The notes: generated from the letters alone by a model not told the origin. Shown: positions 33,659 to 45,929, counted from the stretch's first letter. The stretch is 64,000 bases of DNA from Gnetum montanum (GCA_015680685.1 MNCI01001451.1:1199087-1263086); one strand, 5' to 3'. A program made the numbers and translations.

Positions 33659-36038
33659 AGAGAGACTTACCAATTTTGGCACAACAAGGAAGAGGGTACT
33701 ACTATCAACATTAGAGGAATCTTAATGTCATTCTCAATCAAAGAAATTAGAAAAGCTATAAATATACCCAATGAGGGGGCACGGTTAGCACATTTGTCCA
33801 CTCAATTTAATCCTAAAATCATAAAGGGATGGTTGAAATGGACTTATGGCAAAAACGATAATGAGCTAACTCTGGAGGAGAGAATATACTTTAAAATTGA
33901 GATTATCACCTATTCCCAATAAAATAACTCAATCAACTATCAAATTATGCAACTAGAGGTAATGTGATTTTGATGGCCAAATATAGTGCCAACCTTGCAC
34001 AACTATACTTCATGGATATTCAAAGGTAATTTAAAGATAAGAAGGTAGGGAACCAAAAACTTCCATTTTCTTGCCTTATTAAGAAGCTTTTTAAGCAAGA
34101 TAGAATCCCAAGATATACCAATGATGTTCTTAGGAGAGCCAAAAATGCTTCATACGCTGAGTTACTTAAACTAGCTTCACTAAGGAATGATCATGATGAA
34201 GAGTAAGAAAAAGAATAGGAATAAGAGAAACAACAAGAGCAACAAGAACAACAATAGAAAGTAGGGCCCAATGACCAATAACAATAGTAGCAACAACAAG
34301 AACAACAAGTTCCACTACTGTTTCCATAATATTATAGACCATTGATGAGTCATCTATAGTAGATTGTAGAAACAATCAGCTAGGAAATGAGGGAACGAGC
34401 CAATCTATATAGATTTATTGATAGTGCCATTAGACCCATAGTTTTAGCTAATCCAGCAAGTGGAAAAATTTCATTACAATAAGGAGAAAAGGTATAATGG
34501 TCATAACAAATCTCTAGGAGCATTGCATAATTCAAAGTGGTGCTAGAGTTTCGAGAAGAAGCCATAGTTATAGTAATGTAGCACTAGGATGTAGTGGAAG
34601 TAGTAGAGGTGAGCATAGATCATATCAAAGAGTCTTTCAATGTACCTATTGTGCCACCGATAGATCTAACTAGAGCTAGAGATGCTTAGAGGTTAGCCAA
34701 AACCTCAATGATTCCTAGTGGTCATGTGAATGTTCTTGATAGCCTACTACAGACTTGGCAAGTCATGACAACATTGTTTAACATTTGCAGTGATATCACT
34801 ATAGTAAAATTTGAAATCATAACTACCAAAGGGAAAATGCTAATGGTAGAGACTAGGATAGATCATGTAGAAGTATAATTTTTGAAACTACAAGAATAGC
34901 TTATATCCCTAAGAGCTGAAAGAAGTGAACACACACAATTTGTTGCACCTAATCGTATAGAGCAATTTAGAGTAGAGAAAATTAATATATTGATTAAGTA
35001 GAATAAACAAATGCAAAATGAGAAGGAGAAAGTAATATGAAATGCCTCTATAGCTGAATCATATAAGTATGCACATGTGAAGGTACTTACTATAGTTTAA
35101 AAAGAAAATAAGCAACTTGCTGCTGACAACTTAAGTTTGACAATTGTGGAAAAATAGAAAAACATCTTAGAAGAGAGTATCCACCATTTAAGGGAATAAC
35201 TGTCAAGGGTTAACTAGGACATGAGTTGTCTCATGAGAGAAAACAAAATCCTCTCTATGGAAGGGGTACATGCCATTAGACAAAAATCAGTCATTGAAAT
35301 CAGTGTGTGGAAAAGCAAGGTAAAGAAACATCAGAGGCTCAAGGAATACTTCAATGACCAAATCGGCATTTACAAAAAAATAAACATGAAGGAAATTCAA
35401 ATGGAAAAGGCCAAATTCAGCTCCATATTAGCATAGAATCCTAACTAGCAATTCATTCTAGATAGCTATGCCCTTGTCCACCAAGTGGAAGTAAAGAATA
35501 TAGACTTGTAGATCGAAGACTGAAAAGAGTACATGGGGTTAGCTAACCTTCGTTATGCTGACTTAGCCATGTTGATAGTAGGTAGGCTTAGAAATGAATT
35601 AAAAAATTAAGTAGTAGCCACATATGCATTATATGAGAATAGTTTACAGATTGTAAAGATGCCCTGTAGAAACTTCAAGTGAAAAACTATGAATTGGATG
35701 TAGTAAAGGTTAGCTATCATGGGCAAAAAGATGTAGTAGTAAACTTGACTAGAAGATTATCAAACTACCATGAAATCCATGAAAAGAATAGAGCATTCGA
35801 AGAGGAAAGGAGGTAATTTGTAGCTTGGTACATTAAAGAAAATTAGATGTTTCTACAGCTACCATGGGCATGGAATGTGTCAACTCCATCAAACATTGGT
35901 TCATTAGCATGGACAGTGCATAATCACATAATGAATGAAGAAAAAATTTAGGTGCTCCTAAATTGGTACAAATTTCAGGAGCTTGATGATAAGGGAAAGA
36001 AATCAATGGAAGAGCCACCACCACCTAAGAAAACATAG
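33659..36038 (+). pseudogene. Downstream (env-position) ORF of element C, right part
   Basis: It continues the ORF begun at 14564: WHNKEEGTTINIRGI, SFSIKEIRKAINIPNEG, GWLKWTYGKNDNELTLEE. It then passes through a long, broken, Gln/Lys/Glu-rich stretch likely to form coiled coils (34200-35440; for example KSKVKKHQRLKEYFNDQ at 35310) and ends LLNWYKFQELDDKGKK, EEPPPPKKT, stop at 36036. The same plan is seen in D. No membrane segment or signal peptide is evident, so calling it env would be positional only. Function is unknown. Confidence 0.65.
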
Positions 36039-36243
36039 GGCTACATCTAGCTCCATCAAATTTTTTTCTTTTTGTAAAGTTGTACTATCCTGAGTCATGT
36101 TGTTTTTGTAAACTCCACTATGGCATTAGATAGTCATGTATATAAGAGTTAGTGTCATATGAATCTACCTCTTAATTTTTTAAGGAACTCTATCCTCATA
36201 TTGCTTTAACTCAAGGATAGGTTTTCAGTTAGTCATTGGGGTA

Positions 36244-37153
36244 TGATAAATAAAATTTTTCTTGGTCATAATATTATGTATACAATATTGGATTTATGAT
36301 ACTAGATCCTCGATATTAGGGCACAAGATACGATATCATGTATCCAATATTGCAGGCATGTGCAAGATTATCAATACAACACTTAGGTGTAAAATCCACA
36401 TATAGTTTCATTTCACACTTCATAAAATTTTGTTAGTTTGTTTTCTTGATTTTAGCACTTAGCACTTAGGTGTGTGTGCCCATAGTGTGATGTTTAGTAA
36501 TTGAATGGAGTCTTTATTCAAGTGGAATCTACTTCAACATGTTTCATGCACAAGAATAAAGATTAAGATTACTATACATCATTGCAGCATCACTTAGTAT
36601 TTATTTCTTACACTTAGAATAATTTTACCATTTTTAGTTAGCTCAATGTCTACTATTTTCATTAGTTACTGATTTACTTTCTATGCACTTTACTATCCTT
36701 GTTGTTAAGCTAAATGAGTATGAATGATCTCAAACACTGAAGTGTAATTACTTGGTAACCTAGTAGTAGTATCACTTGGTACACGTAGTAGTGTGGTAGT
36801 TGGTAATCATAGTAGTAGTTACATGAAGTTCAAGGTGTGAACAGAAGATCAAGATAGACTACTTATCACATATGCTAGGTTAGATTTGTTTAATGTTAGT
36901 TAGAATTAGAAACCTTTACTCTTACCTTATGTTTTCTAGGTGAATTTTGGCCAACACAACATGATTATCATATGCCTCACTGTGAGTTAAACTATATGCA
37001 TTAATTTTACTAACCTGCATGGGAAGACAAAAATTGCAAACTCTAATCAATTACTAGCATAATTACATTGCCTTGTCCATGGAATTTGACTAAGTTGCAT
37101 GTGAACACTTGTAACTCATATGGTTGGATTTTGGACTACTCCACTACTTATCA
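36244..37153 (+). mobile_element. 3' LTR of Athila-type element C
   Basis: It is preceded by CATTGGGGTA (a short polypurine tract), starts TGATAAATAAAA and ends CTACTTATCA, like D (TGATAAAACATG ... GCTCATCA). U3 at 36270-36370 has AATATTGGAT, GATACTAGATCC, CGATATTAGGG and ACGATATCATG, blocks that also occur in the C leader (13950-14010). It contains the CTTGGTAACCTAGTAGTA-type stretch near 36770 shared with D (54010-54040). The 36039-36243 interval is non-coding. Confidence 0.75.
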
Positions 37154-39580
37154 CTTTGTAAAACAAAAGCACACACATTGAATTTAACATGATTTCCAAA
37201 CATGGATAGTCCACACTCATAGTGTAGATCACTAGCACATCTCCAAAGTTTATTTCTCTTAAATGTGGTTGAAGGGTCCACACTCGGTATAGTCTTCAAG
37301 GCCCACTCCAAGGTGTAGTGTTATAACATGAACCACTCAATCTTACAAGGTCCTTTCAAGCTTAGAATTTGGTTTCTAGGCTTCTAGAACCTTTACAACC
37401 TTGAGCACTACTTTGGAGTATTGTACCACAGTACCAACAACTCAATCCCATAGGAACCTAACAAGTTCAAGCAAGATGCCTTCTCTTAAGAAGTACATCA
37501 ATATCATAGGGCAACAAGAGAATAATAATTACAAGGGATGGATGCAACTTAGTTTGTTGTTCCTTTTACTTTGAGGTACAAAACACTTTACAATGAACAA
37601 ATGATGATGCAATGAAGAGCAATAGTGAATACAATGATAGATAAATGATTAGACAATGATTATACACAAGCTTTCACATTTCCCAATGCATATGATGTCT
37701 TGTTATAGCTACCATGTTTCTAAATCCATCTTGAAACTCATGTAATAGCTAGTCAAGAGTCACCAATGGTCATGGAAGACATCTTCTTCATGATTGAGAC
37801 ATCTTTCTATATTTTCCTTTAATTATTTTAAGATATCTTTGTCTAGGAAAGATGTCTTTGTCTTATGGAAGATGTCTTTATCTAATTGACGACGTCTTTT
37901 TGAGTTTGGCCTACATTCTGTGAAGACATCTTTGCCTATGGAAAAACATCTACTATTTCTTAAATATGTCTTTGTCTAAGTTCATTCCAATTCTGCCAAG
38001 ACATCTACAATTTTTGAGAGATGTCTTTCTTCAACTTTCTTTGTCCTTTGAATTCATGATTCATTGTCCATAGCCTTGATCTTCTGCATGTTTTGATAAT
38101 GATAACTTTTCTTGTATGATATCTAGTCCTTATCCACATTCTTTGAAATTTTTGCATGTTTTTTTAAGACCTTGTGGGTGACCTTTTCCTCTAAGCTCTA
38201 GACTAGTTCATTTATTGTCATTTACATAGGCTTTACCCCATCTTTGTTTCCCATGTACATTGTCTTATAAAAACAATCAGCACACAACCATGTAAACAAC
38301 CTTTGACTTCATTTTACTTAATGTTTTGACACACAAAAAGGTCCACATATTATATAGAAGATTATTTATACACCACATTTATAGGATTTTTTTAAAAAAA
38401 TAATTTCATATTCTAATTTTTTCTTCTAAATATCTCTCACAAAATCTTTATGAAATAGAATACTTCATTAATTTTTGCACTATATTTATCTTTCCTAGTT
38501 AGAGAATAAAGATATATCATTTTTGAAGTTGTTGGATTAATTAATATTAATATTCAATCACCCTTTTCCAATTTGGAAATTAATAGGAATAAATGTTTTT
38601 CACACCTCATGCAATTTATGTTGTTTCTTTTAAGGTATTTTTTGAAGTTAATAACTAAACTCTTTGGCTTGTTTTATCCCTTTGGTAACAAAAATCATCA
38701 CAATATACCAATGGATGCTTGAAATAGTACTTTGTATTATATTTATTATTAGATTGCAAAACTTTGAAGTAATAAATAAATATGGTATCCTCTAGCTAAC
38801 ATTGTGTTTTAATTATTATAGTTCTAAACTAGTGACTATATTCTTATCTACCAATAGTTCATAGTTTTTAAAATTTTCTAAAAAAATAAACTTTTGAATT
38901 TTTCATTCAAATCTCGTTTTTGCTATATTATTTTTCATATATTTGTTAGAAGGATTTTCTAGACTCTTGAATGTACCAAGATCTATCAATGGATTGCCTT
39001 CAATGTCAAGTGTTAAACATGTACTATTGCTAGTTTGTCTTGCCTCACTTGTCTTCTTAGCATTGCATTCAAGGCAATTTGTACTAGGATGTTGTATCTT
39101 TTCTTACTCTAAATTTTGTTGTAGGAAAAATAAAAAACAAATTTGAATAATAGAACTTAATCAATAATATATAAATTTTGGAAACAAGGTTTCAACATAT
39201 GAAGCATCTAAGTATCTGAGTTGAGTTTTTATTGGTTTAAGTATTTATTTATTGTGGCTAAGATCTAACATGATGTAATGGTCAATGTTGTTGTAGCTAA
39301 GTTTGATGGGGGCTTAGCTAGATTTGTTCTAGTGGAGGGTGGATTATTTGTTATGGATGTTCTTAAAGGCATTCATTGGATGATTTGATCTTTAGAATAA
39401 AATTAATTTCATGGTGACAAAGACAAACAAGGTTTTGATTTTGGAGATGGTGTTACCAACACAACATTAAAGTTTTAGGAATGCACTAGTAGGAATATTT
39501 TTAGGCCATATGCCTTTGTTCTATGAAATGCAAGCTTGGGTGAAATGCACAAGCCCTTTCATGACCATGGAGATTACACT
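37154..39580. other. AT-rich repeat-like DNA without a recognisable gene
   Basis: No coding block was found. A motif array lies at 37780-38035 (separate entry). The rest is AT-rich with short poly-T and poly-A runs. The 67-codon open stretch near 38943 has no recognisable motif and looks like chance. Confidence 0.5.
37780..38035. repeat. AGACATCT/AGATGTCT palindromic motif array
   Basis: Nine or more copies of GAAGACATCTTT or its complement GAAAGATGTCTTT in about 250 bases (37789, 37809, 37846, 37868, 37888, 37922, 37945, 37969, 37999, 38022). One copy near 37889 reads GACGACGTCTTT with the CpG intact, suggesting an ancestral palindrome AAGACGTCTT. The same motif recurs in the LTRs of element E. 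Confidence 0.75.
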
Positions 39581-39584
39581 ACTT

Positions 39585-39680
39585 CAAGGTATTACATTCT
39601 TTTCTAAATTTGATTTGAAATATAACATGCATATGATGAAGGTAAGAATCACCTTAAGAGTTGGGAACATGGTTGTGTAA
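39585..39680 (+). pseudogene. Trace of a gypsy-type reverse transcriptase
   Basis: The plus strand reads TLLQGITFFSKFDLKYNMHM, resembling the RT block LLxGAxxFSKLDLRSGYHQ of chromovirus-type elements. Only about 30 residues are recognisable and the sequence then diverges. This could be chance but the block order fits. Confidence 0.4.
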
Positions 39681-39861
39681 GTTAAGAAATGAAAGTGTTG
39701 ATGACCGTTTGGGACGCGACCGCCAACGAGTGTCCTCGAACAGGATTTAGGTGCCTGCTAGTCTCTGGCAACATCAAGGCCCAGATACCTCCAAATAAAC
39801 TCAGTAGTTAATGTGAGTATGTGTGTGTGCTGTTGCGGCGTGCGGTTGTGAGAAATGTAAC
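39681..39861. other. CpG-rich segment bordering the assembly gap
   Basis: The stretch from TGTTGATGACCGTTTGGGAC to the gap keeps many CpG (GGACGCGACCGCC, GCGGCGTGCGG), unlike all its neighbours. It begins with TG and may be the edge of a younger insertion that continues into the N run. No family is recognised. Confidence 0.35.
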
Positions 39862-40289
39862 NNNNNNNNNNNNNNNNNNNNNNNNNNNNNNNNNNNNNNN
39901 NNNNNNNNNNNNNNNNNNNNNNNNNNNNNNNNNNNNNNNNNNNNNNNNNNNNNNNNNNNNNNNNNNNNNNNNNNNNNNNNNNNNNNNNNNNNNNNNNNNN
40001 NNNNNNNNNNNNNNNNNNNNNNNNNNNNNNNNNNNNNNNNNNNNNNNNNNNNNNNNNNNNNNNNNNNNNNNNNNNNNNNNNNNNNNNNNNNNNNNNNNNN
40101 NNNNNNNNNNNNNNNNNNNNNNNNNNNNNNNNNNNNNNNNNNNNNNNNNNNNNNNNNNNNNNNNNNNNNNNNNNNNNNNNNNNNNNNNNNNNNNNNNNNN
40201 NNNNNNNNNNNNNNNNNNNNNNNNNNNNNNNNNNNNNNNNNNNNNNNNNNNNNNNNNNNNNNNNNNNNNNNNNNNNNNNNNNNNNNNNN
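39862..40289. other. Assembly gap, 428 N
   Basis: A run of N. Nothing can be said about its contents. The two flanks differ in CpG content. Confidence 0.95.
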
Positions 40290-40935
40290 AAGGCTTTTAA
40301 ACACAAGCGCTTCTATGGCAAAATTTTAATAGAAATTTCTATCGGGCAACAAGAACAATAAGAGCAATCTAAAAATCCCAAAATTACTTGCCAAGGATGA
40401 TACTATCTAAACCACTAGCTAAACAATTTAAACAAAACAAAAAATGAAATACATAACTCACAAGACCATGACAAAGAGGCTGAAATCTTTATTCTAGCAA
40501 GCCATCTTTCAAACAATCTTCTTTACAAATCTTCCAAGATCACAAGTGTGATGTGTGAGATCCCTTGTTATGATTCTTCCTCCTTGATCTCTGAAGCCTT
40601 TTTATAGGGTTTAAAGGTAGGTAGGGAAGTTACAAAATATCTTGGGTGGTTTAACCACCATAGAGATAAACAAGCTACAATGGAAAAGTGTCCTATTCAA
40701 TTGCCAAGTGTCTTCACTTAGTTGCCAAGTGTCTTCACTCAGTCGCCAAGTGTCTTTATCCAATTGCCAAGTGGTCATCATGGAGACAAACAAGTTGTAG
40801 GTGACAAGTGTCCCATGCAAGTGACAAGTGGCCATTGTGGAGATAAAGAGGTTGTAGTTGACAAGTGGCCTTGGTGGTGGTTATAACCACCATTTCAATT
40901 GACAAGTGTTCAATTTACATAGGACTTTGAACAAT
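40290..40935 (-). mobile_element. LTR-like fragment with GACAAGTGTC repeats (unassigned)
   Basis: Read on minus, a U3-like region (40935-40660) with about eight copies of GACACTTGGCAA/CACTTGTCAC is followed by CCCTATAAAAAGGCTT (TATA near 40600) and then by a transcribed-looking stretch with AATAAAG. This is the layout of an LTR. Neither end is certain, since the left end runs into the gap, and no internal coding region is visible. Confidence 0.45.
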
Positions 40936-41154
40936 TGTTGCACAAATTCCATTTTTAAATCAATATTATATTTTATTGTTATTTATATCATAGTAGTAGA
41001 AATAATAACCATGGATTTTATGCATGGGTTGATATATAAATATATGTATGCGTATACAACCGAATGCATAAGTGGAGTTGTACTCTCACATTTTAATTTG
41101 TGGCACCCGAATGTAATCCCACTTTTATATCAGGGCTGATTCCATCTTCATCTT

Positions 41155-41345
41155 CTCTGCACTTTATGGAATGCCTACAATGCAGATTCAAGATCTTGGA
41201 AACTTGCATACATAGATATGAACAAACTGGAAATGAAAGTATGGCTTTGAAATCCATGTTTCCACACATGGAAATGGATGCGTTTTCCCAGTTCCAGGGA
41301 GGAAACCTTTGAGACCATCTTTCTCCCAAGTAGCAAGAATACCAA
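41155..41345 (-). pseudogene. PPR protein fragment
   Basis: The minus strand reads SSLELGKRIHFHVWKHGF, then SHTFISSLFISMYASF, then DLESA. This is the common plant PPR block (LExGKxIHxHVxKxGF ... NxLISMYAxxGxLExA) of L- and S-type repeats. PPR proteins bind organelle RNA. Only about one and a half repeats remain, followed by a stop. It lies about 250 bases downstream of a histone deacetylase fragment on the same strand. Confidence 0.65.
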
Positions 41346-41599
41346 CATCAACATTATCAAAAATTCCTACCTACAGTCTCTGCTTCAAAACTTCACAAGG
41401 AATCCTCATGGCCATCCTAAGGATAGTGCCAACAAAGGACGAAATAGATTCTACCTAAATGTTAGAAAAATCTGTGGATGTATTTTCTAATAGCTTCTTT
41501 ATAGCTTTAGAAAAGCTAGTTCGTAATCCATGGCTTGAAAATTGTCCTAAAATTGCTAGGATTGAACCTCTGTATAAGCCTGCAACCCCAATTTCAAGT

Positions 41600-42035
41600 A
41601 TTTTTGAAACAACCACAGGGAAATAAAGTGTCGATGCCTGTACCCATTTTCATGATAAACATCCCAGTCAACTATAAGGATTTTCTGCACACCCAACTCT
41701 GGTCGGTCACACAGCATGTGCTTTGCCGCAATAGCTGGACAACAGAGCCAGTAGAAAGGAGGGCGGTGAGGGAGGATTCATGGCTGAAGTAGATAGAATT
41801 GAAGGACAAGGCCAGACGCTGCCGCCGCATGGCCGAAAATTTAGGGGATGATAAGTCCCATATGAGCTGAACATGGGAAGGAGTATGGACGTGCAGCAAC
41901 TGCTCATGGTGAGCCTCCATAGCCTGAACCTCCACGTAGCGTCTGAGAATGCCGTTGTCTCGCAAGTGACTGTAAACAGCCCGAATGCGCTCCGGCTACT
42001 CCAGATGATCATCCTCGGCCTCGTAAGTCATAGAA
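41600..42035 (-). pseudogene. Plant class II histone deacetylase fragment
   Basis: The minus strand reads PERIRAVYSHLRDNGILRRY, then VHTPSHVQLIWDLSS, then RRQRLALSFNSIYF, then STGSVVQ, and after a junction in another frame AIAAKHMLCDRPELGVQKI and LIVDWDVYHENG. These are successive blocks of the deacetylase domain, close to Arabidopsis HDA5/HDA15-type proteins. The segment that should carry the RPPGHHA catalytic histidines is missing at the junction, and the DWDVHHGNG motif reads DWDVYHENG. One stop lies before PERIR. It removes acetyl groups from histone tails in the intact family; this copy cannot. Confidence 0.8.
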
Positions 42036-42148
42036 TTTCTCTGAAACACCACAGATGTTCTGTGCACCCGAGCAAATCCTGATTGCGTGAATGATGCCCA
42101 ACATTTTTCTTACCGCTTGTTAATGTCTTTCAATAAATATATGTCATC

Positions 42149-42595
42149 CTAGTAGCCGAAAAAGTAGCATCTGTGAAGATAGCCATTAGCTTCCACGCTT
42201 GTGTTTTCTCTAGAGCTATTCTTTTTAATTTTGAGTTGGGAACAGAATTCCAAAATCATGCTCAAGCAGAGTTCCAACTGTGATTTTTCTTTGTTCCTGG
42301 CTGTTGTCCCGTTTCCATTACCATACTCATTAAGGTGCAATATTTTACCATCACTACTATCAGAAAGCTCCTTAAAGAAAAACTGCAAAGACAATTCGTT
42401 ACATGTTTTTTCGGCAGATTTGACATCTGGTACGCTTTTGACTTGGTGGAAAGATTTCTTATCAAAGCACCTTCTCACGTCCTTGAAATGTCCAAGAATT
42501 AACTGCAGGAGGTTCCCTAGACCTCCTAGAAGCAGCGTCTGATTCAACACCGTCTTCTATGATAATTGTTCCATTTGCAAAATTTTCATTTTCTA
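42149..42595 (-). pseudogene. Unrecognised protein fragment upstream of the deacetylase fragment
   Basis: Two overlapping minus-strand frames read sensibly: MENENFANGTIIIEDGVESD then SRREPPAVNSW-like residues, and after a frameshift SVPDVKSAEKTCNELSLQFF, SDSSDGKILHLNEYGNGN and RENTSVEANGYLH. The hydrophilic, Ser/Asn/Glu-rich content suggests a real former exon rather than chance. I do not recognise it. It lies 110 bases upstream of the deacetylase fragment on the same strand and could be part of the same captured or duplicated locus. Confidence 0.4.
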
Positions 42596-42932
42596 TACTC
42601 AATTTTAAATTAACAATATATTCTCCATCATTTTGCAAACATCCACTGATAATTTCTCCATTTTGTTATTCATACAATCTATTGATTTTAATTTTTGAAT
42701 TTGGAACTTAGAATCATTGATAAATGCCTTAGCTTAGCAGCTGACAACATTTGCAAACACAGATGCCAATAACCCTCATACCAAAAATCATCTTTTTCAT
42801 CCTGTATCCCGGGTACTGAGCATCATGGATTTTACTTCACCTCGTGGCATCCTCACACAACTTTGGATGCACTGATTATAAAATAAATAAAACTGCTTCA
42901 TTTCAATGTCTCAAAAAAATCTTGATTTCTTA

Positions 42933-43151
42933 TTAGCATCTACCAAATACAGCCCTTGTTTCTAGAAAATCATATCTTAAAACACCAGACTTAAGTCTCC
43001 ATCCTCCAAATTCTTCATGCATGGCAGGAAGCTTTGGACTATCTCTAATCTTAGAGCCATACTGTTCCATGAAATGGCCAAAATGTGCCAACAGAAAGCA
43101 TGGTTTTTTCATAGCATAGAAGGAAAAGGTTGGCATACTTAAGGCTATCAA
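42933..43151 (-). pseudogene. Short open stretch, unrecognised
   Basis: 72 codons without a stop on minus, with protein-like composition: AHFGHFMEQYGSKIRDSPKL, HEEFGGWRLKSGVLRYDFLE. No family is recognised. It may be another piece of the host-gene cluster at 41-43 kb. No splice sites were assigned. Confidence 0.3.
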
Positions 43152-43159
43152 ATATTTTT

Positions 43160-45440
43160 TATTTGACTACATGTAACACCACATGTTCCTAACCCCTAGT
43201 TTATGCTTAATTATTCTTTCATTAACCTACGACTGAACCTATGTATTTTGTTTATTTGTTGATGCTTCTTGAAGATTTGATCTCATGACCTTCCAAGTAT
43301 TTTATTTATGCATTGCAATTGGAATTTTTAATATATTTTTATTAAAGATTACTTTTTACAAATTGTGAAAGTTTTTATAAATATTCTTGTTTTAAGTTAT
43401 TTTATGGAAACATTTAGTATTTTTTATAAAATATGATTTTTATTTATCTTTTTCAATTTATATTTGAAAATCATGAATTTTTTAATGTTTTCTTACTAAG
43501 TATAGGTTGTTAGGATGGTGGTAAATGTTGTGAAGTAGTAACCAGATATTTTTAAAAAATATTATTCATTTATAAAAATTCTCAAGATTTATTCTCTTTC
43601 TTGCTCAAGTGGACTAGTCATTCCTATTATATACTGGACTCTTAAAGAACTTTTCTAATTATTGTGGAATTGATTAATTAGATAGTCTATTATGAACTAA
43701 CATTTTTATATTAGCATTAAAACCTAGGGATTGTCTATTGAATTAGGGTTTGTATTTCAAATGCATTCTTTATTCATAATTTCTAATCAATCTCTTTCAT
43801 TTATGATCTTAACATTGGATTAGTGTTTTAATGGATCTAACCTCATGTGTTGCAGTCTCTTAAATTTGTAAATGTAGAACAACAAGTTTCAAGCTTTGTC
43901 ATCTTGTTATGATCTCAATGTATAGTTTTTAACCCTTGTAATATAATATTTACGTTAAATTCTAGTTTTATTTTTCATGAATTTCTAGTCTTTCCTTGTG
44001 TTATATGATGCATCTTCAGTGGTATATCTTGCCATCATGACTTGTGGTAAAGTTGTCGATTGAGACCCTAGGTCTTGATTTTATAGGTGTCTTAAACCTA
44101 AGTTGGAGGTGTCCATTTCTTAGTTGTGGAATCCACAATGACTCATGATGATGTCATGGTTTAGCACACAACCTAATCATGGGTTTTGATTAGGAAGAAA
44201 TGAACAATGATGAGTTTCCTGAGTTGTGGTAGCATTGTGGTCTCCATCATGACTTGAATACAAGTTATGGACAATATTTTTCTTTGTACCATGGATCATG
44301 GTCAAGTTATGATTAGTTGATTCTTACCATTCTATGTGATTCTTGCATCCTTTGAATTGTTCTTGACCTCAAGTGCTTAAACACATACTTTATTAGACTT
44401 TTTGTCCTTTTGATTATTCATTTGATGAGATCAAATGGTAGGCATTGTGACATGTCTAGATTAGCCTCTAGTACTTATTCCATATTACATATAACTATAC
44501 ACCATGTAGCTTAGTTTTTGTGTTAATGGATAGGCATTATGGAGGGCCAGGTTGGCTAGCCTTCTTAATCCATTTTACCTATGATTTAGATCAAGCTATG
44601 CAAATGGGAAATCATTATGAGGGGACTGTTAGCCACTGAGTGCCTACTTATGTTGCTTATGTTTGTTTACATGGTTGATTTTATGATTAATAATAATAGA
44701 GGTAGATGAACCACATGGGTTTATTTCTAGATTTAATTCATTAAAGATCATGTATGGCTTGGTCAACTAGTTCTTAAGAAGGATTTTTGATAACATCTAC
44801 GATAGTTGAAAATTTTTAGGATCAACTACTTCTTGTAGGTGGTTGATTCTAGGGAATTATTGGTTAAGCTATTTCTTAACATTTTATAAATATGATGGTT
44901 TCTTAGTATTGGTTATTGATTCTAATATCATGGATCTTGAGATGGCTTCTTGTGGAGCATGTCGCTACATCCTACAGCTTCTTGCAGATGCACCAAGGTT
45001 GTTGGCTTTACTAGAAGGTTTATGATCCTTTTATGCATGTTTGTATCTAGATTCAAGTGGGAAGATCTAAGAGCTTGATGGTAAGGGAGCATGTTCAATG
45101 GAGTTATCTTCTTACTTTTAGATTTACTTTTCTTTATAGATTATGTTATTTTGAACATGATATACTTAAATTTATATATTGATGAATATTATAAGCTCTT
45201 CTTGAGATTATGGTTTTGTCATGATTATGAGAATTAATTAGCTTTAGTGTATGGTTATGGAAATTGTAGTTTAAGCACTTCAATATAAATTTCTAATTTT
45301 ATCATGCACTTTGTTTTAAGTTTTATAGTGATTATGTGGATTTCTTTTCTTAAGTTACAAGAATTATGAAATAACATACCCAACTAGATTAATTATGTGC
45401 AATTTAATTATAGATTATCTTAAGTACAATTTTGGGTCAT
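43160..45440. other. AT-rich DNA without a recognisable gene
   Basis: No coding block was found. A motif array lies at 44025-44315. The text at 45440-45930 may hold remains of the protease end of element D (DKPLPPKKLLL, ALENKVIVEY) but this is too decayed to call. Confidence 0.5.
44025..44315. repeat. CATGACTTGTGGT motif copies
   Basis: Several copies: ATCATGACTTGTGGTAAAG (44036), CACAATGACTCATGATG (44138), GAGTTGTGGTAGCATTGTGG (44221), CATCATGACTTGAATAC (44248) and ACCATGGATCATGGTCAAG (44288). The motif matches the array of element G at 55085-55515, so the two stretches may be parts of one element split by D. Confidence 0.5.
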
Positions 45441-45929
45441 GACGATATAGCTACCTAGCCTACTAGTGAAGTTGATCTCCATTAATGATTATATCCTAAA
45501 TGCTTTTGATGTATTGTAGTTTATAATTTTTTCTAGATGTAGGAGGATATGGAATTTATTCATTAAGTAGAACTTGAAGACATACATGATATGTTCTTAT
45601 AGTATGGTATGTTCAAAAAGTTTCTAAACACTTACATAATTTGCATAAAAAGAGGCCACATCTTGGTCTCTTATCTAGCTAAATCCTTGGTTGAGTGTCA
45701 TTATTAGGACAATCTGAATGGAAATGGTGGAAGAAACCATAGGCTTGTTACAAAAATCCCTTAGTTGATAAGCCTTTGCCTCCAAAAAAATTACTACTAA
45801 TTAAGGGCCAAGAGATGTGTGACATGCTCAAGTCAAACCTATAGTTGAGAAAATTCTAGGGATCAACAGTTTCTTTATATGCATTAGAAAACAAGGTGAT
45901 AGTTGAATATTAGCCTAAAGAAATAATGT

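Noticed and set aside
38943-39146. 67-codon open frame as a small gene
   Set aside because: No motif, codon pattern or neighbour supports it; it is in AT-rich repeat-like DNA.
39758-40329. Long open frames across the N run
   Set aside because: They consist almost wholly of unknown bases.
42201-42542. 113-codon plus-strand open stretch
   Set aside because: The minus strand of the same region has more protein-like composition and continues in orientation with the deacetylase fragment.
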